The notes: generated from the sequence alone by a model not told the origin. A stretch of 64,000 nt of DNA from Methylomagnum ishizawai (GCA_945861705.1 CAMAVM010000007.1:1-64000), one strand, 5' to 3'; shown: positions 18,704 to 28,799, counted from the first letter of the stretch. Program-made: numbers and translations.

Positions 18704-19933
18704 TTAATGCCCGACTGCTACCCTTGAACCCTTGGTTTGCCCAATTTCAGCCAAAGTTTGGTTAAACCAAGGTGCATTAATATCAAACGGTTTACCGCCT
18801 TTAATACGCGGAAACTCAATTGCTCGCAATACACTGCCACGATCTTCATCATGACCGATAACGCCTGATTCGCGGCGGAAAGCGCACTCGACGGCAAGGT
18901 CGGCACAAGACTTGATGAGGCGGATGTCCTCAACATTGGAAGCGGCAGCCCGTGCGAAATAACCGGATTTTTGGATCAAGGTCTTTTCCGCGCCTAGCAT
19001 TTCGGCAAATTGCTCACCAAACCATTTGCCGGGATTGACGGCATCCAGTTTGACGTGTCCAAACGCATCGCGGGGGACTTCTTGGCCTTTGGCTTGCATT
19101 TCCGCGACGATAGATTCAACACCTGCACCTTCGGAAACAAAAATGTTCACGCAATCAACCTTATCCATGACGGCACGTAAGCGTTTGGCCTCTGCTGCCA
19201 GGTCTATCGCCATTTCCGGTATAAATACGCCGTGGACTTCATAAGTGGCACGATTCAGCCCCAATTCTGGTAGCCATTCGGCGCGGTCTAGTAGTTTACG
19301 GTATTCTTGTGCGGTCGCTGCCGTCAGCCAGCCACAGCTACGTCCCATGACTTCATGGACGATCAACATGCGCGGATTGGCGTTGTTTTCCGCCACCACA
19401 TTCATGAAATAACGTGCGCCTTGCTCCGCAGCCGTCCAAGCGCCTAGCGATTGCTTGATGGGGAAGACATCGTTATCGACAGTTTTGGGTAGGCCAATGA
19501 CGGTCAAACCGTAGTTGTTGTTAGCAAGGAACGCGGCGAGATCGGCGGCAGCGGTGTTGGTGTCGTCACCGCCGATGGTGTGCAGGATGTCCACGCCATC
19601 TTTAACTAATTGGTCAGCGGCAACTTTTTGTGGGTCTTGGCCTTCTTTCACAAGTCCACGTTTAACACAGTCTTTTACGTTAGTGAGTTTGACGCGGCTG
19701 TTGCCGATAATTGAGCCGCCGAATTTATGTAACAAGCCTGCTTTTTCGCGCACGTCTGGCGTGACTTTATAGTAATCGCCCAGTAATAAGCCCTTATAGC
19801 CACTGCGGTAGCAGATGATCTCAATCGACGGGTCGATTTCGCTGTAACGCTCGATAAGGCTACCAATAGCTGAGTTAAGGCACGGGGCTAAACCACCCGC
19901 TGTAAGTATTGCGACTTTTTTTGGTTTATTCAT
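18704..19933 (-). CDS. pfp: Pyrophosphate-dependent 6-phosphofructokinase
   Basis: A 409-residue PFK-fold enzyme. The phosphoryl-donor loop is GGDDTNTAA (residues ~120), with Asp where ATP-dependent enzymes have Gly, and PKTVDNDVFPIKQSLG follows. Both mark PPi as donor. Also present are MGRSCGWLTAATA and the substrate-binding region near EGAGVES. It interconverts fructose 6-phosphate and fructose 1,6-bisphosphate reversibly. In methanotrophs this family also acts on ribulose-monophosphate and Calvin-type intermediates (established for related enzymes, inferred here). It is transcribed against the flanking ilv and pssA-leuA genes. Confidence 0.92.
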   Translation of the reverse strand: MNKPKKVAILTAGGLAPCLNSAIGSLIERYSEIDPSIEIICYRSGYKGLLLGDYYKVTPDVREKAGLLHKFGGSIIGNSRVKLTNVKDCVKRGLVKEGQDPQKVAADQLVKDGVDILHTIGGDDTNTAAADLAAFLANNNYGLTVIGLPKTVDNDVFPIKQSLGAWTAAEQGARYFMNVVAENNANPRMLIVHEVMGRSCGWLTAATAQEYRKLLDRAEWLPELGLNRATYEVHGVFIPEMAIDLAAEAKRLRAVMDKVDCVNIFVSEGAGVESIVAEMQAKGQEVPRDAFGHVKLDAVNPGKWFGEQFAEMLGAEKTLIQKSGYFARAAASNVEDIRLIKSCADLAVECAFRRESGVIGHDEDRGSVLRAIEFPRIKGGKPFDINAPWFNQTLAEIGQTKGSRVAVGH

Positions 19934-20194
19934 GAGTGTTCTTCGTGTGTTTTAAGTTAAATTTTAAGTCTTGGCAGCGAATGTTCTTTATCAGATGTGG
20001 TTTTCGCCACGCTTTGGTGCGCGAATTTTACCATAGTTGAAATTGAATCTTTTCATTTGTTCGGTTATTTTTACTGCGAAATGCCGTGATTAATAAGCTT
20101 GTAACAAGCGGTTATTAAACTTGGGTGTGAAACACCCGCACGTTGTATAATTTGACCCTAATTTTTTCAGATTAAAAACAAGCATAGATAAACA

Positions 20195-20938
20195 ATGAAC
20201 AAACCCGAAAAACGCTCAATTCGTCGTCGCGGCATCTATTTATTACCCAATTTATTGACCACAGGCGCATTGTTTTCTGGCTATTACGCGATTACTTCAG
20301 CTATCGGCGGTCGTTATGAAACGGCAGTAATCGCTATTTTTGTTGCCATGATTTTGGATGGCTTGGATGGTCGTGTCGCTCGATTGACCAATACCCAGAG
20401 TGAATTCGGCGTACAGTACGACAGCTTATCGGATATGGTTTCATTCGGCGCAGCACCTGCCTTGGTGATGTATCTTTGGGCTTTTGCCAGTTTTGGCAAA
20501 GCTGGGCTTTTTGCTGCTTTTGTCCATTTGGCGGGTGGGGCATTGCGACTTGCACGGTTTAACGCCCAGGTAGGCACTGCTGATAAACGCTATTTTCAAG
20601 GTTTACCTAGCCCTGCGGCAGCGGCGGTCCTTGCAGGATTTATCTGGATGTCAATCGAACATGGCTATGATATTAATGTGGTTAAATATGCCGCCATTGC
20701 ATTAACGATTTGCACAGGTTTGTTGATGGTGAGTAATTTCCGCTATTCCAGCTTTAAGGAAATAGACTTCCGTGGGAAAGTGCCGTTTTTTGTGGCGATT
20801 TCGGTGATGCTTGCCATCGCTTTTGTCATGGCACAGCCGGAAACCATGCTGTTTTTGATATTTTTAGGTTATGCCGTTTCGGGGCCTGTTGTTACCTTAG
20901 TCATGCGTAAGCGCCGATTACAAGGACGCAAATTGTAG
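20195..20938 (+). CDS. pssA: CDP-diacylglycerol--serine O-phosphatidyltransferase PssA
   Basis: A 247-residue integral membrane enzyme making phosphatidylserine. The CDP-alcohol phosphotransferase signature DGLDGRVARLTNTQSEFGVQYDSLSD, written here as DGLDGRVARL then FGVQYDSLSD, starts near residue 50. The signature is followed by several hydrophobic helices. The N-terminus is basic (KPEKRSIRRRG). It lies upstream of leuA on the same strand with a ~245-base gap that shows a small GACTTTGC/GCAAAGTC hairpin. Confidence 0.93.
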   Translation: MNKPEKRSIRRRGIYLLPNLLTTGALFSGYYAITSAIGGRYETAVIAIFVAMILDGLDGRVARLTNTQSEFGVQYDSLSDMVSFGAAPALVMYLWAFASFGKAGLFAAFVHLAGGALRLARFNAQVGTADKRYFQGLPSPAAAAVLAGFIWMSIEHGYDINVVKYAAIALTICTGLLMVSNFRYSSFKEIDFRGKVPFFVAISVMLAIAFVMAQPETMLFLIFLGYAVSGPVVTLVMRKRRLQGRKL

Positions 20939-21183
20939 ATTCTGCTTGAGAGTTAAGGCGCGTTAAGTTATAGTTTTGCTATGTATCCCCAAAACAACAA
21001 ACACAGTGTTACAGAAAGCGACTTTGCTGGTGCAAAGTCCCGTGTTTGCTTGTGCCTGCGCTTATTCCTGCTCCTAAGAATCCTGCCCTAGCGGGCATCC
21101 AATTCGTTTTTCACACAATACAACCCTATTTTTATGCTCGGCACTGTTGAGATTGCCGAATAGTATCCATTGCTGGAGAACCC

Positions 21184-22725
21184 ATGAAAGACCATTTGAT
21201 TATTTTTGACACCACCTTGCGCGATGGTGAGCAAAGCCCAGGCGCGTCGATGACGCGCGACGAAAAAGTACGTATTGCCAAAGCGTTGGAACGCTTGAAA
21301 GTCGATGTGATTGAAGCCGGATTCCCTGCCGCAAGCCCTGGTGATTTTGAAGCCGTACAGTCTGTAGCTAATGTCATTAAAGACAGCGTTGTGTGTGGCT
21401 TGGCACGGGCATTAGACAAGGACATCGACCAAGCAGGTGCGGCATTAAAAGGTGCGGCAAGGTCGCGTATCCATACCTTTATCGCCACTTCGCCCATCCA
21501 CATGCAAATGAAATTGCACATGACCCCTGACCAGGTCGTTGAACACGCGGTAAAAGCCGTCAAACGCGCCCGACAATTTACCGACGATGTCGAGTTTTCA
21601 CCGGAAGATGCGGGGCGTTCGGAAGAAGATTTTTTGTGCCGGATTTTAGAAGCCGTAATCGATGCTGGCGCGACCACGTTGAATATTCCCGATACCGTCG
21701 GTTACAGCGTACCGCAGCAATTCGGCGCGACCATTGCCAACCTGATCCAACGCATTCCCAATTCGGACAAGGCTATTTTTTCTGTGCATTGCCACAATGA
21801 TTTAGGCCTGGCGGTGGCGAATTCCTTGGCGGCCGTGATGAATGGCGCAAGGCAAGTGGAATGCACTATCAATGGCTTGGGTGAACGTGCAGGTAATGCG
21901 TCGCTTGAAGAAATTGTCATGTCTGTGCGTACCCGACACGACGTGTTTACTTGTCAGACGCGCATAGATACACGCGAAATTTTGACCTGTTCCAAGTTGG
22001 TGTCCTCTATTACTGGTTTTCCAGTGCAGCCCAACAAAGCTATTGTGGGAGCAAATGCTTTCGCCCACGAGGCCGGAATCCACCAGGACGGTGTCTTAAA
22101 AAGCCGCGAGACTTACGAAATCATGCGCGCTGAGGATGTGGGTTGGTCTGCCAACCGGATGGTATTGGGCAAGCATTCCGGTAGGAATGCCTTCAAAAGC
22201 CGGATGACTGAATTGGGCGTGGAATTCCCATCGGAAAATGATCTGAACGAAGCCTTCTCGCGGTTCAAGCAACTGGCCGACAAAAAGCACGAGATTTTCG
22301 ATGAAGACTTGCAGGCCTTGATTTCGGAAGTCGGTTTTGAGGCGGAAGATGAGCATATCAAATTGGTTGCCTTGAAAGTCTGCTCAGAAACGGGCGAAGT
22401 CCCTAATGCTAAAGTCACCTTACGTATTGATAATAAGGAAGTGACTGGGAACGCAGAAGGTGGTGGTGCAGTTGATGCCAGTTTGAAAGCGATTGAAAAG
22501 TTGGTTGTCACCAATGCAGTTTTGGCGCTGTATTCAGTCAATAACATCACCAATGGCACCGATTCCCAAGGTGAAGTTACCGTTCGTCTTGAAAAAGCCG
22601 GACGCATCGTCAATGGTTTGGGTGCAGATACCGATATTGTGATCGCTTCTGCGAAGGCCTATATTAATGCAGTAAACAAATTGCTCAGTCCTGAGCGCAG
22701 ACATCCTCAGAAAGGGGATGTTTGA
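21184..22725 (+). CDS. leuA: 2-isopropylmalate synthase LeuA
   Basis: A 513-residue enzyme for the first committed step of leucine synthesis. The N-terminal TIM barrel carries [15 protein letters not shown] with the metal-binding Asp, then [13 protein letters not shown], the catalytic [13 protein letters not shown] and [15 protein letters not shown]-terminal regulatory LeuA dimer domain (residues ~385-505) binds leucine. Length matches the long bacterial type. Its own promoter is likely in the gap after pssA. Confidence 0.96.
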   Translation: MKDHLIIFDTTLRDGEQSPGASMTRDEKVRIAKALERLKVDVIEAGFPAASPGDFEAVQSVANVIKDSVVCGLARALDKDIDQAGAALKGAARSRIHTFIATSPIHMQMKLHMTPDQVVEHAVKAVKRARQFTDDVEFSPEDAGRSEEDFLCRILEAVIDAGATTLNIPDTVGYSVPQQFGATIANLIQRIPNSDKAIFSVHCHNDLGLAVANSLAAVMNGARQVECTINGLGERAGNASLEEIVMSVRTRHDVFTCQTRIDTREILTCSKLVSSITGFPVQPNKAIVGANAFAHEAGIHQDGVLKSRETYEIMRAEDVGWSANRMVLGKHSGRNAFKSRMTELGVEFPSENDLNEAFSRFKQLADKKHEIFDEDLQALISEVGFEAEDEHIKLVALKVCSETGEVPNAKVTLRIDNKEVTGNAEGGGAVDASLKAIEKLVVTNAVLALYSVNNITNGTDSQGEVTVRLEKAGRIVNGLGADTDIVIASAKAYINAVNKLLSPERRHPQKGDV

Positions 22726-22763
22726 AAAACATATATGAATCTAGCATTTAATCGAGTTTTCTT

Positions 22764-23567
22764 GTGACACAGCTAACATTATCATTGCAACAAAATGCTG
22801 TGAGCTTTCTTGCAGAAGCCCTTGCAAAAGCTGTACTTGCTGAAAAAGAGGTGAGTGAATGGAAATTTGCGCTGTTCAATCTAGTGCAGTCAATTGAACT
22901 TTCGCTCAAGGAAAGGCTACGCAAAGAACATCCACTTCTAATTTACGCTGATATTGATAAACCAAAGCTAAGCGTATCTCTTGAACGTGCTTTAGCTCGG
23001 CTTGCCCGAGTTGAATAAGTTGGCCTCACTTCAGAGGACATGAAAAACATCAGAGTTGCAGCAACTATCCGTAATAGTATTGCTCATCATGATGTCAATA
23101 TTAGCGTCGAACAAGTCAAGGTAGTCTTCGCCGGTCTCCTTGGGTTTATTGTTGAGTTTAGTCGCCGTCAATTACAAATAGAGATTAGTTCGATTATATC
23201 TGATTCACTTTGGGCAGAAGCAATCGCTATTGATCGCTATGCGTCGGAGTTATGTCGTCGTGCCGAAAAGCAAATTGCGGACGAAGGTATCACTCCGCAG
23301 AGCTTAATAACTTGCATCAAATGCTGGCACGATACCTATGTAGACAAGCCAGGGTTTGAGCGGTGTTTCCTGTGTGGCTTTGATGAACCGACTACAGTCT
23401 GTCAAGAATGCGGCATCGGCATGTTTAAGAGCGAAAGCCATCTTGCTTATTACGGAAAATGGCGAGTTGGTAGAGATAATAATAAATATGAGGAATGGTA
23501 TCCTGATCTTTGTGATCGTTGCTATGATGATTTCCTTGAAAAAGGAATCAAACCATTACGCGAATAA
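22764..23567 (+). pseudogene. HEPN-like / zinc-ribbon protein interrupted by one in-frame stop
   Basis: A single frame of 267 codons (GTG start at 22764) is cut by TAA at 23016-23018. The reading frame and helical pattern continue across it (RLARVE, stop, VGLTSEDMKNIRVAATIRN). The N-terminal two thirds is helical, and RNSIAHH (just after the stop) fits the R-x4-6-H motif of HEPN ribonuclease-like domains. The C-terminal part has zinc-ribbon cysteine pairs: CIKC, CFLC, CQEC and, near the end, CDRC-like spacing. If intact it could be a toxin, defence or RNA-binding protein; that is inference. The neighbouring REP transposase marks this as an accessory spot. Confidence 0.6.
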
Positions 23568-23619
23568 CTCGTAAGATGTACCATATATATGATGTGCCGA
23601 GGCGCGTCAATTGAGAGCC

Positions 23620-23654
23620 GTAGGTACGATTAGCGTAGCGTAATCGTACGCATG
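23620..23654 (+). repeat. REP element (GTAG-headed hairpin), left copy
   Basis: It begins with GTAG and forms a hairpin with arms GTACGATTA and TAATCGTAC around GCGTAGCG. A nearly identical copy in inverse orientation lies at 24270-24304 (33 of 35 positions match). GTAG followed by a palindrome is the known form of REPs mobilised by REP-associated tyrosine transposases. Confidence 0.85.
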
Positions 23655-23655
23655 T

Positions 23656-24189
23656 TCAATCGCCGCCTTCAACATCCATGTTATTAACATCGCCACACCA
23701 ATTTTCGGGATAAATGCCTTTTTCCACGTAACGATGGAACGACGAGTAAGGCCAATCGGTTACGCGCCGGACATAACCGTGGTTCAACGGGTTTACATGC
23801 ACGTAGTCAATATGTCGTTGATAATCTAAATCGTCGCGGATGTAATGTTCCCAATAATGCCGTTGCCAAATGTCCCGTTCGCCCGCCGCGATTCGCACCT
23901 TGGAACGGTATTCGGTGTTTGGTAATGCTCTGGAAGATCCGCTTTTTATCAGCCGCCAGCGGGTGCTGAAATCGGCATCGTTTGGCGGCAATGTCCATAC
24001 GCAATGGATGTGGTCGGGCAATACGACCCAGGCATCAATGGTAAATGGATATTTTACTTTAACCCGCTTGACTGTTTGCCGCAGCAATTCGATTTCACGA
24101 ATAAGAAGATCGTTTTTCTGCCTTTGCAGCAAGTTTACGGTAAAAAACCATGTGCCGCCCGGCACAAATGCGCGTTTGTAATTGGGCAT
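23656..24189 (-). CDS. REP-associated tyrosine transposase (RAYT, TnpA-REP)
   Basis: A 177-residue Y1-type transposase of the IS200/IS605-related RAYT group. The HUH motif is DHIHCVW near residue 60. Family stretches are GGTWFFTVNLLQR at the start, DIWQRHYWEHYIRDD near 107, and DYVHVNPLNHGYV with the candidate catalytic Tyr near 138. RAYTs cut single-stranded REP hairpins. The gene is bracketed by two inverted REPs only a few bases from its 3' end and ~80 bases beyond its start, so the pair could be mobilised as a unit. It appears intact. Confidence 0.92.
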   Translation of the reverse strand: MPNYKRAFVPGGTWFFTVNLLQRQKNDLLIREIELLRQTVKRVKVKYPFTIDAWVVLPDHIHCVWTLPPNDADFSTRWRLIKSGSSRALPNTEYRSKVRIAAGERDIWQRHYWEHYIRDDLDYQRHIDYVHVNPLNHGYVRRVTDWPYSSFHRYVEKGIYPENWCGDVNNMDVEGGD

Positions 24190-24269
24190 AAGCCGTTAAT
24201 TTGGCGTAAAAAAGTCTTTTTGTATATGGCTAATATCAGCGATTACATAATCGGAAGAGAATCTAACCA

Positions 24270-24304
24270 CATGCGTACGATTACGCTGTGCTAATCGTAC
24301 CTAC
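24270..24304 (-). repeat. REP element, right copy
   Basis: Read on the minus strand it starts GTAG and repeats the GTACGATTA...TAATCGTAC hairpin of the left copy, with two differences confined to the loop. Loop-only divergence suggests the stem is under selection. Confidence 0.85.
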
Positions 24305-24391
24305 GTCTGTATGTTAAGATATAACCATGTAGCGGAATACCCAATTATAAAAAATTAATTCCACCATTCCTTCTTGCTTAATTTCTCACGT

Positions 24392-25096
24392 ATGGATAAC
24401 CCCACTCGACTCCAATATCTCGAAGCAATGGGCATTGATGTCTGGATACCCAGATCATCTGCGCCCATTGTTTCCAAACTGATTGCGGCATCAGAGTTGG
24501 CAACTGAACACGTTATCCGCGAACCAGAATTGCACAATATTTCCCCAACAGGTTGGGCTGATGTGGAAAACGAAGTCGCTGGCTGCACCAAATGTGATCT
24601 CTGTAAAACCCGCACCCAAACCGTGTTTGGCACAGGCAATAAAACTGCCGATTGGATGATAATCGGCGAAGCGCCGGGGCAGCATGAAGACGAACAAGGC
24701 AAACCGTTCGTCGGTAAAGCAGGCTTACTGTTGACCGAAATGCTAAGGGCGGTTGGGTTGGAGCGGGATGACGTGTTCATCACCAACATCCTAAAATGCA
24801 GGCCGCTGGGCAACCGTGATCCCAAGCCGGAAGAGGCTGAAAGTTGCAGTGCTTATTTACAGCAACAACGGATTTTGGTGAAACCGAAGATAATTCTTGC
24901 GGTTGGGCGTATTTCTGCCCAAACCTTATTGAACACGGATGCGCCCTTGGCTAAACTAAGAGGCAAAGTGCATGAGTTGGATGGTACGCCGCTCGTGGTC
25001 GTGTATCATCCCGCCTACTTGCTGCGTTCATTGCTGGAAAAACGCAAGGCGTGGCAGGATTTACTATTAGCCGTACGAACGGTTAACGATAGTTAA
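24392..25096 (+). CDS. Family 4-type uracil-DNA glycosylase
   Basis: About 234 residues. The start is the ATG at 24392 (MDNPTRLQYLEAMGID); the frame opens slightly earlier at a TTG with no better ribosome site. Motif A is GEAPGQHEDEQGKPFVG (near residue 93) and motif B-like HPAYLLRS is near the end. Cysteines in CTKCDLC and around ILKCRPLGNRDP and SC are the iron-sulfur ligands expected of family 4 enzymes. It removes uracil from DNA. The N-terminal ~60 residues, as in proteins annotated DNA-polymerase-related, are variable. rimI follows after a repeat-filled gap. Confidence 0.9.
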   Translation: MDNPTRLQYLEAMGIDVWIPRSSAPIVSKLIAASELATEHVIREPELHNISPTGWADVENEVAGCTKCDLCKTRTQTVFGTGNKTADWMIIGEAPGQHEDEQGKPFVGKAGLLLTEMLRAVGLERDDVFITNILKCRPLGNRDPKPEEAESCSAYLQQQRILVKPKIILAVGRISAQTLLNTDAPLAKLRGKVHELDGTPLVVVYHPAYLLRSLLEKRKAWQDLLLAVRTVNDS

Positions 25097-25126
25097 GGTG
25101 GATGCCTTAAGTTAATTTGCATTAGT

Positions 25127-25317
25127 CCCTTCTCCCTGAGGGAGAAGGCTAGGATGAGGGGGAATTTAAACACTTGATTTTAATCTCCTCCCCAACCCTC
25201 TCGGCAACTGCTCCTACGTTGCCCTACTAACCTACATAATCCACATGGATGTGGTGAATGCAGATATTGCAAGAGCAAATATCTGTCCATGTAGGAATCC
25301 AGTAGGAGAAGGAGTTT
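25127..25317. repeat. Repeat-rich gap between uracil-DNA glycosylase and rimI
   Basis: It contains a CCCTTCTCCCTGAGGGAGAAGG-type palindrome (shown: CCTTCTCCC / GGGAGAAGG), followed by the GATGAGGGG tail also seen near 39650 and 55950. A nearby AGATATTGC/GCAAATATCT hairpin follows, and CCTACAT/ATGTAGG arms enclose it. It looks like one or two non-coding repeat insertions. Confidence 0.55.
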
Positions 25318-25345
25318 TATTAAATGATAATAAGAAAGGTTAATC

Positions 25346-25885
25346 ATGCGTGGATGGATGGATAAAATAAAAAGTGTTTTGGTTTACGATGCCGACAAGG
25401 AATTCTATGCCAAAATTTTCCCTGGGTCGCTGTCCAGAACAGACTTGCTAAGGCTACGTACCATGACCTACGCTGACTTGCCCACGGTTTTAGAGATTGA
25501 ACGGAAAAACTACCCGTTCCCTTGGGATGAAGATATTTTCATCGACTGCTTTAAAGTCGGTTATGGCTGTTGGGTTTGTGAAGAGAATGGCAAAATTCTG
25601 GGCTATAGCATTATGACAATGGGTGTAGGCGAGGCGCATATCTTAAATATTTCGGTCGTTTCCGACGAGCAAGGTCAAGGCGTAGGTCGCAGGATGATGG
25701 ATATTCTAATTGAGATAGCCAAAGGCGAAGCAGAAACTATGTTCCTGGAAGTCCGCCCCTCCAATCCCGGTGCGATTGCGCTTTATCAGAAGTTAGGATT
25801 CAATGAGATTGGCGTGAGGAAAGGCTACTATCCTGCTGAAAAGGGCAGGGAAGATGCGATTATGTTTGCGTTGGAGTTGTTGTAA
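25346..25885 (+). CDS. rimI: Ribosomal-protein-alanine N-acetyltransferase RimI-like
   Basis: A 179-residue GNAT enzyme. The acetyl-CoA loop is VVSDEQGQGVGRRMM (near residue 109), and the C-terminal EVRPSNPGAIALYQKLGF with DAIMFALEL is characteristic of RimI. It would acetylate the N-terminus of ribosomal protein S18. An N-terminal extension of about 35 residues precedes the usual MTYADLPTVLEIE start. A shorter start at the Met near residue 39 is possible. It is convergent with tsaB, which is often its operon neighbour. Confidence 0.85.
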   Translation: MRGWMDKIKSVLVYDADKEFYAKIFPGSLSRTDLLRLRTMTYADLPTVLEIERKNYPFPWDEDIFIDCFKVGYGCWVCEENGKILGYSIMTMGVGEAHILNISVVSDEQGQGVGRRMMDILIEIAKGEAETMFLEVRPSNPGAIALYQKLGFNEIGVRKGYYPAEKGREDAIMFALELL

Positions 25886-25977
25886 ACAGTGAGGTAGGTG
25901 TTTTTACTATTACAGCCATTAAAACAAAGGGTAAGTCGCTATATTTTCCGCCGCCTTTCGTTAAAAAAAGCTAATTA

Positions 25978-26661
25978 TTAGCGCTCTGACTCTTTCTTAG
26001 CTACTTTATCCCTTAAATAAACGGGCATAGCCTGTTCAACGGAGACCGCTAAACCTTGTTTGAAGCCTTCATAACCTAAGCGAGCAACTGCCCTGGCTCT
26101 GGGCAGTTTATCGGATTCATATCGGATCACACGGTGGGATAGGTGGGTTGTTAATTCTTGCTGATATATCTTCCAGCCCGAACCTATACCAACCCCAGAT
26201 AAATTGGGGAATTCAATGGCGTTTGCAGGCAATACAGTTTCTTTTCCTATTAAATCAGCAAAACCTGACACATTGCGCTGATAAACCCCCCAGTAAATCT
26301 CATCCATCCTTGCATCCAACGCCACAAACGCCAGATTTTCGGGATTATGGTCAAAAAAATCCTGCGCGACTGCCGCCAGATTAGATACGGGGAAGACAGG
26401 CAAATCGAGTGCGAAAGCAATACCTTGGATAACGCCAGTTGCTATCCGTACGCCGGTAAATGAACCGGGACCGCAGCCGAATGCCAGACCATCAAGGTCG
26501 GCAGGTTGTAGGTTCGCTTCAGCCAACAAGGTATCTATCATCGGCAGGATAAGCTTGCTGTGTCCGTTCGTGGTCAGGGTGAATTGCTCGGTGATTGCAC
26601 CGTCTATCATTAAAGCGGCGGAACAGGCTTCGGCAGCGGTTTCGATGGCAAGTAATCTCAT
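25978..26661 (-). CDS. tsaB: tRNA threonylcarbamoyladenosine biosynthesis protein TsaB
   Basis: A 227-residue ASKHA-fold protein (YeaZ), the scaffold of the TsaBDE complex that makes t6A37 in tRNA. The N-terminal MRLLAIETAAEACSAAL and the FGCGPGSFTGVRIATGVIQG stretch near residue 63 are diagnostic. It lacks its own catalytic ATPase residues, as is usual. It overlaps the helicase gene upstream by four bases, so the two form an operon. Confidence 0.93.
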   Translation of the reverse strand: MRLLAIETAAEACSAALMIDGAITEQFTLTTNGHSKLILPMIDTLLAEANLQPADLDGLAFGCGPGSFTGVRIATGVIQGIAFALDLPVFPVSNLAAVAQDFFDHNPENLAFVALDARMDEIYWGVYQRNVSGFADLIGKETVLPANAIEFPNLSGVGIGSGWKIYQQELTTHLSHRVIRYESDKLPRARAVARLGYEGFKQGLAVSVEQAMPVYLRDKVAKKESER

Positions 26662-28601
26662 TGGACGAGTTCTGCGGGTTTATCTTTGGTTTCTTCTACC
26701 TGAAAAAAGGCGCGGACATCCGCAATGTCACGGGTACGCTTCATAGCTGGTACGCTGTCTAAAAACTGTTGACCATAAGAGCGTTTTAATAAGCGCGGAT
26801 CGCACACCATCAACACACCACGGTCGGTTTCATCGCGGATCAAGCGGCCTATGCCTTGCCGCAACGCAATTACCGCTGTAGGCAATTGGTACTCAAAAAA
26901 CGGGTTGCCGCCGTGTTCGGTGATGGCTTCCAATCGCGCTTTGAGGATGGGATCGCCTGGGGATGCAAACGGTAATTTGTCGATGATGACGCAAGATAAG
27001 GCTTCGCCACGGACATCCACGCCTTCCCAAAAGCTGGCGGTACCGAGCAAAACGGCATTACCTTTGCGTTTAAACTGCTCCAATAATTGCGCTTTGGGCT
27101 TGCTACCTTGAATAAGCAAGGGAAAAGCGATGCGGTTTTCCAGCAATTCCGCCGCTTGTTTGAGCGCACGGTGACTGGTAAACAGGAAAAATGCCCGACC
27201 TTTGCTGGCTTCCAATACCGGAATAACGTATTCGACAATTGCCGGAATAAAATTAGGATCATCCGGCTTGGGCAAGCCTTTAGGATGATAAAACAGGGAA
27301 TGATTGGCATAATCAAACGGGCTGCCCCATTGTTTGCCATCGGTATCGTTTAAACCCAGATTTTTGGCAAAATGGTCGAATTTATCCGCTACACTCAAGG
27401 TCGCCGAGGTAAAAATCCACGTCGCCTTATGTTGTTCCATGAACGCCTTGAATTCTTTGGCAATGTCTAGCGGAGTCCGGCTTAAAGTAAAAGTTTTTCG
27501 GTGCGTCTCGTACCAGCGTATCCACTGGCCTGATTTATCATCAACAATATCCTGTAATTGTTGGGAAACGTTCTCAGCCCGTTGGTAACATAAATCCAGC
27601 TCCTTGGTTTTGACCGATGCCAGTTTAAGCTGTCCGCATAAGCGTTGTAACTGTTCCTTTACAGCATTCAGGCCAGACATTACTTTATGATTATTTTTGA
27701 TCTCCTTCCAGTCACCACGTTTAAGCTCAAGCCCAAACGCTAACCGTAAATCTTTAACTTCATGTTCGAGATCCTCACAGGCAGTCCTGAGTTCCGGCAA
27801 GTCAGTTGCATCCTTGAAATACTCGATTAACGTATCTTTAGCCAAATCAATCAACTGCTTGCCGCCGATGTGGATACCGAGAAAGTTGGATGCAGTTTCT
27901 GCCAATTGATGCGCCTCATCGACAATCACCACCTCCGCGTGGGGCAATAATTCACCAAAACCACTCTCGCGGATAGACCAATCCGCACATAACAAATGGT
28001 GGTTGACCACCAATAAATCGCACTCCTGGGCTTTTTTTCGGGCTTTCATTAGAAAGCATTCACTGTAATCCGGGCAATCCTGGCCTAGGCAATTATCCAC
28101 CGTGGAAGTCGCCAAATACCAAGCCGGATCGCCCTCAGTGAGTTCGGCCATTTCTGCAATGTCACCAATTTTAGTGCGCTTAGACCACGACTTAATCTTT
28201 GTTAATGCTGCGGCTTCTTCCTTGTTGAAACCAAAACTTGAATCCAGCGAATTTTGTAGCCGATACTTACATAAATAATTGCTCCTACCCTTAAGCAATG
28301 CCGCGGCAAAAGGGGTTTTCAAGGCTTTGCGGATAATCGGCAAATCCTTATTGAATAACTGATCCTGCAAGTTTTTGGTGCCCGTCGAAATGACCACTTT
28401 TTTGCCTGATAAAATAGCAGGTAATAAATATGCAAAGGTCTTGCCTGTACCCGTCCCTGCTTCTGCAATTAAATTTTGGTTTTCATCAATCGCATTGGCA
28501 ATGGCTTCTGCCATTTCAGTTTGCGCTGCCCGTGGTTGGTAGCCTTCTAAAATATCGGCCAATGCGGCATCGCTGCTAAAAAAAGACTTTAATTCGGTCA
28601 C
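26658..28601 (-). CDS. ATP-dependent DNA helicase of the DinG/YoaA family
   Basis: A 647-residue superfamily 2 XPD-like helicase. Walker A is EAGTGTGKTFAYLLPA near residue 47, Walker B/box II is VIVDEAHQLAE near 222, and the C-terminal motif VI is RQGIGRLIRDETDRG. Four cysteines between motifs Ia and II (C near 111, then CLGQDCPDYSEC) are the iron-sulfur cluster ligands. YoaA rather than DinG is favoured by gene length and the link to tsaB, as in Escherichia coli. It unwinds forked or damaged DNA. Confidence 0.9.
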   Translation of the reverse strand: MTELKSFFSSDAALADILEGYQPRAAQTEMAEAIANAIDENQNLIAEAGTGTGKTFAYLLPAILSGKKVVISTGTKNLQDQLFNKDLPIIRKALKTPFAAALLKGRSNYLCKYRLQNSLDSSFGFNKEEAAALTKIKSWSKRTKIGDIAEMAELTEGDPAWYLATSTVDNCLGQDCPDYSECFLMKARKKAQECDLLVVNHHLLCADWSIRESGFGELLPHAEVVIVDEAHQLAETASNFLGIHIGGKQLIDLAKDTLIEYFKDATDLPELRTACEDLEHEVKDLRLAFGLELKRGDWKEIKNNHKVMSGLNAVKEQLQRLCGQLKLASVKTKELDLCYQRAENVSQQLQDIVDDKSGQWIRWYETHRKTFTLSRTPLDIAKEFKAFMEQHKATWIFTSATLSVADKFDHFAKNLGLNDTDGKQWGSPFDYANHSLFYHPKGLPKPDDPNFIPAIVEYVIPVLEASKGRAFFLFTSHRALKQAAELLENRIAFPLLIQGSKPKAQLLEQFKRKGNAVLLGTASFWEGVDVRGEALSCVIIDKLPFASPGDPILKARLEAITEHGGNPFFEYQLPTAVIALRQGIGRLIRDETDRGVLMVCDPRLLKRSYGQQFLDSVPAMKRTRDIADVRAFFQVEETKDKPAELVQ

Positions 28602-28799
28602 TGAAGAGTCTGCTCGGATAAGAGGGGACGTAGGTAAATCAGAAGTGCTTATTCTAACCGGATTTTAAGATAACAGGGGCTAGCGATCTTCAAACCAAGT
28701 TAATAACACAAAACTATCGGCAACGTAATTACAGCTTAGTAGTGATTTCGTCCTCGCCCATTAGGGAAATGCAGGGCAAAGATCAGCATGAAAGTAAGA

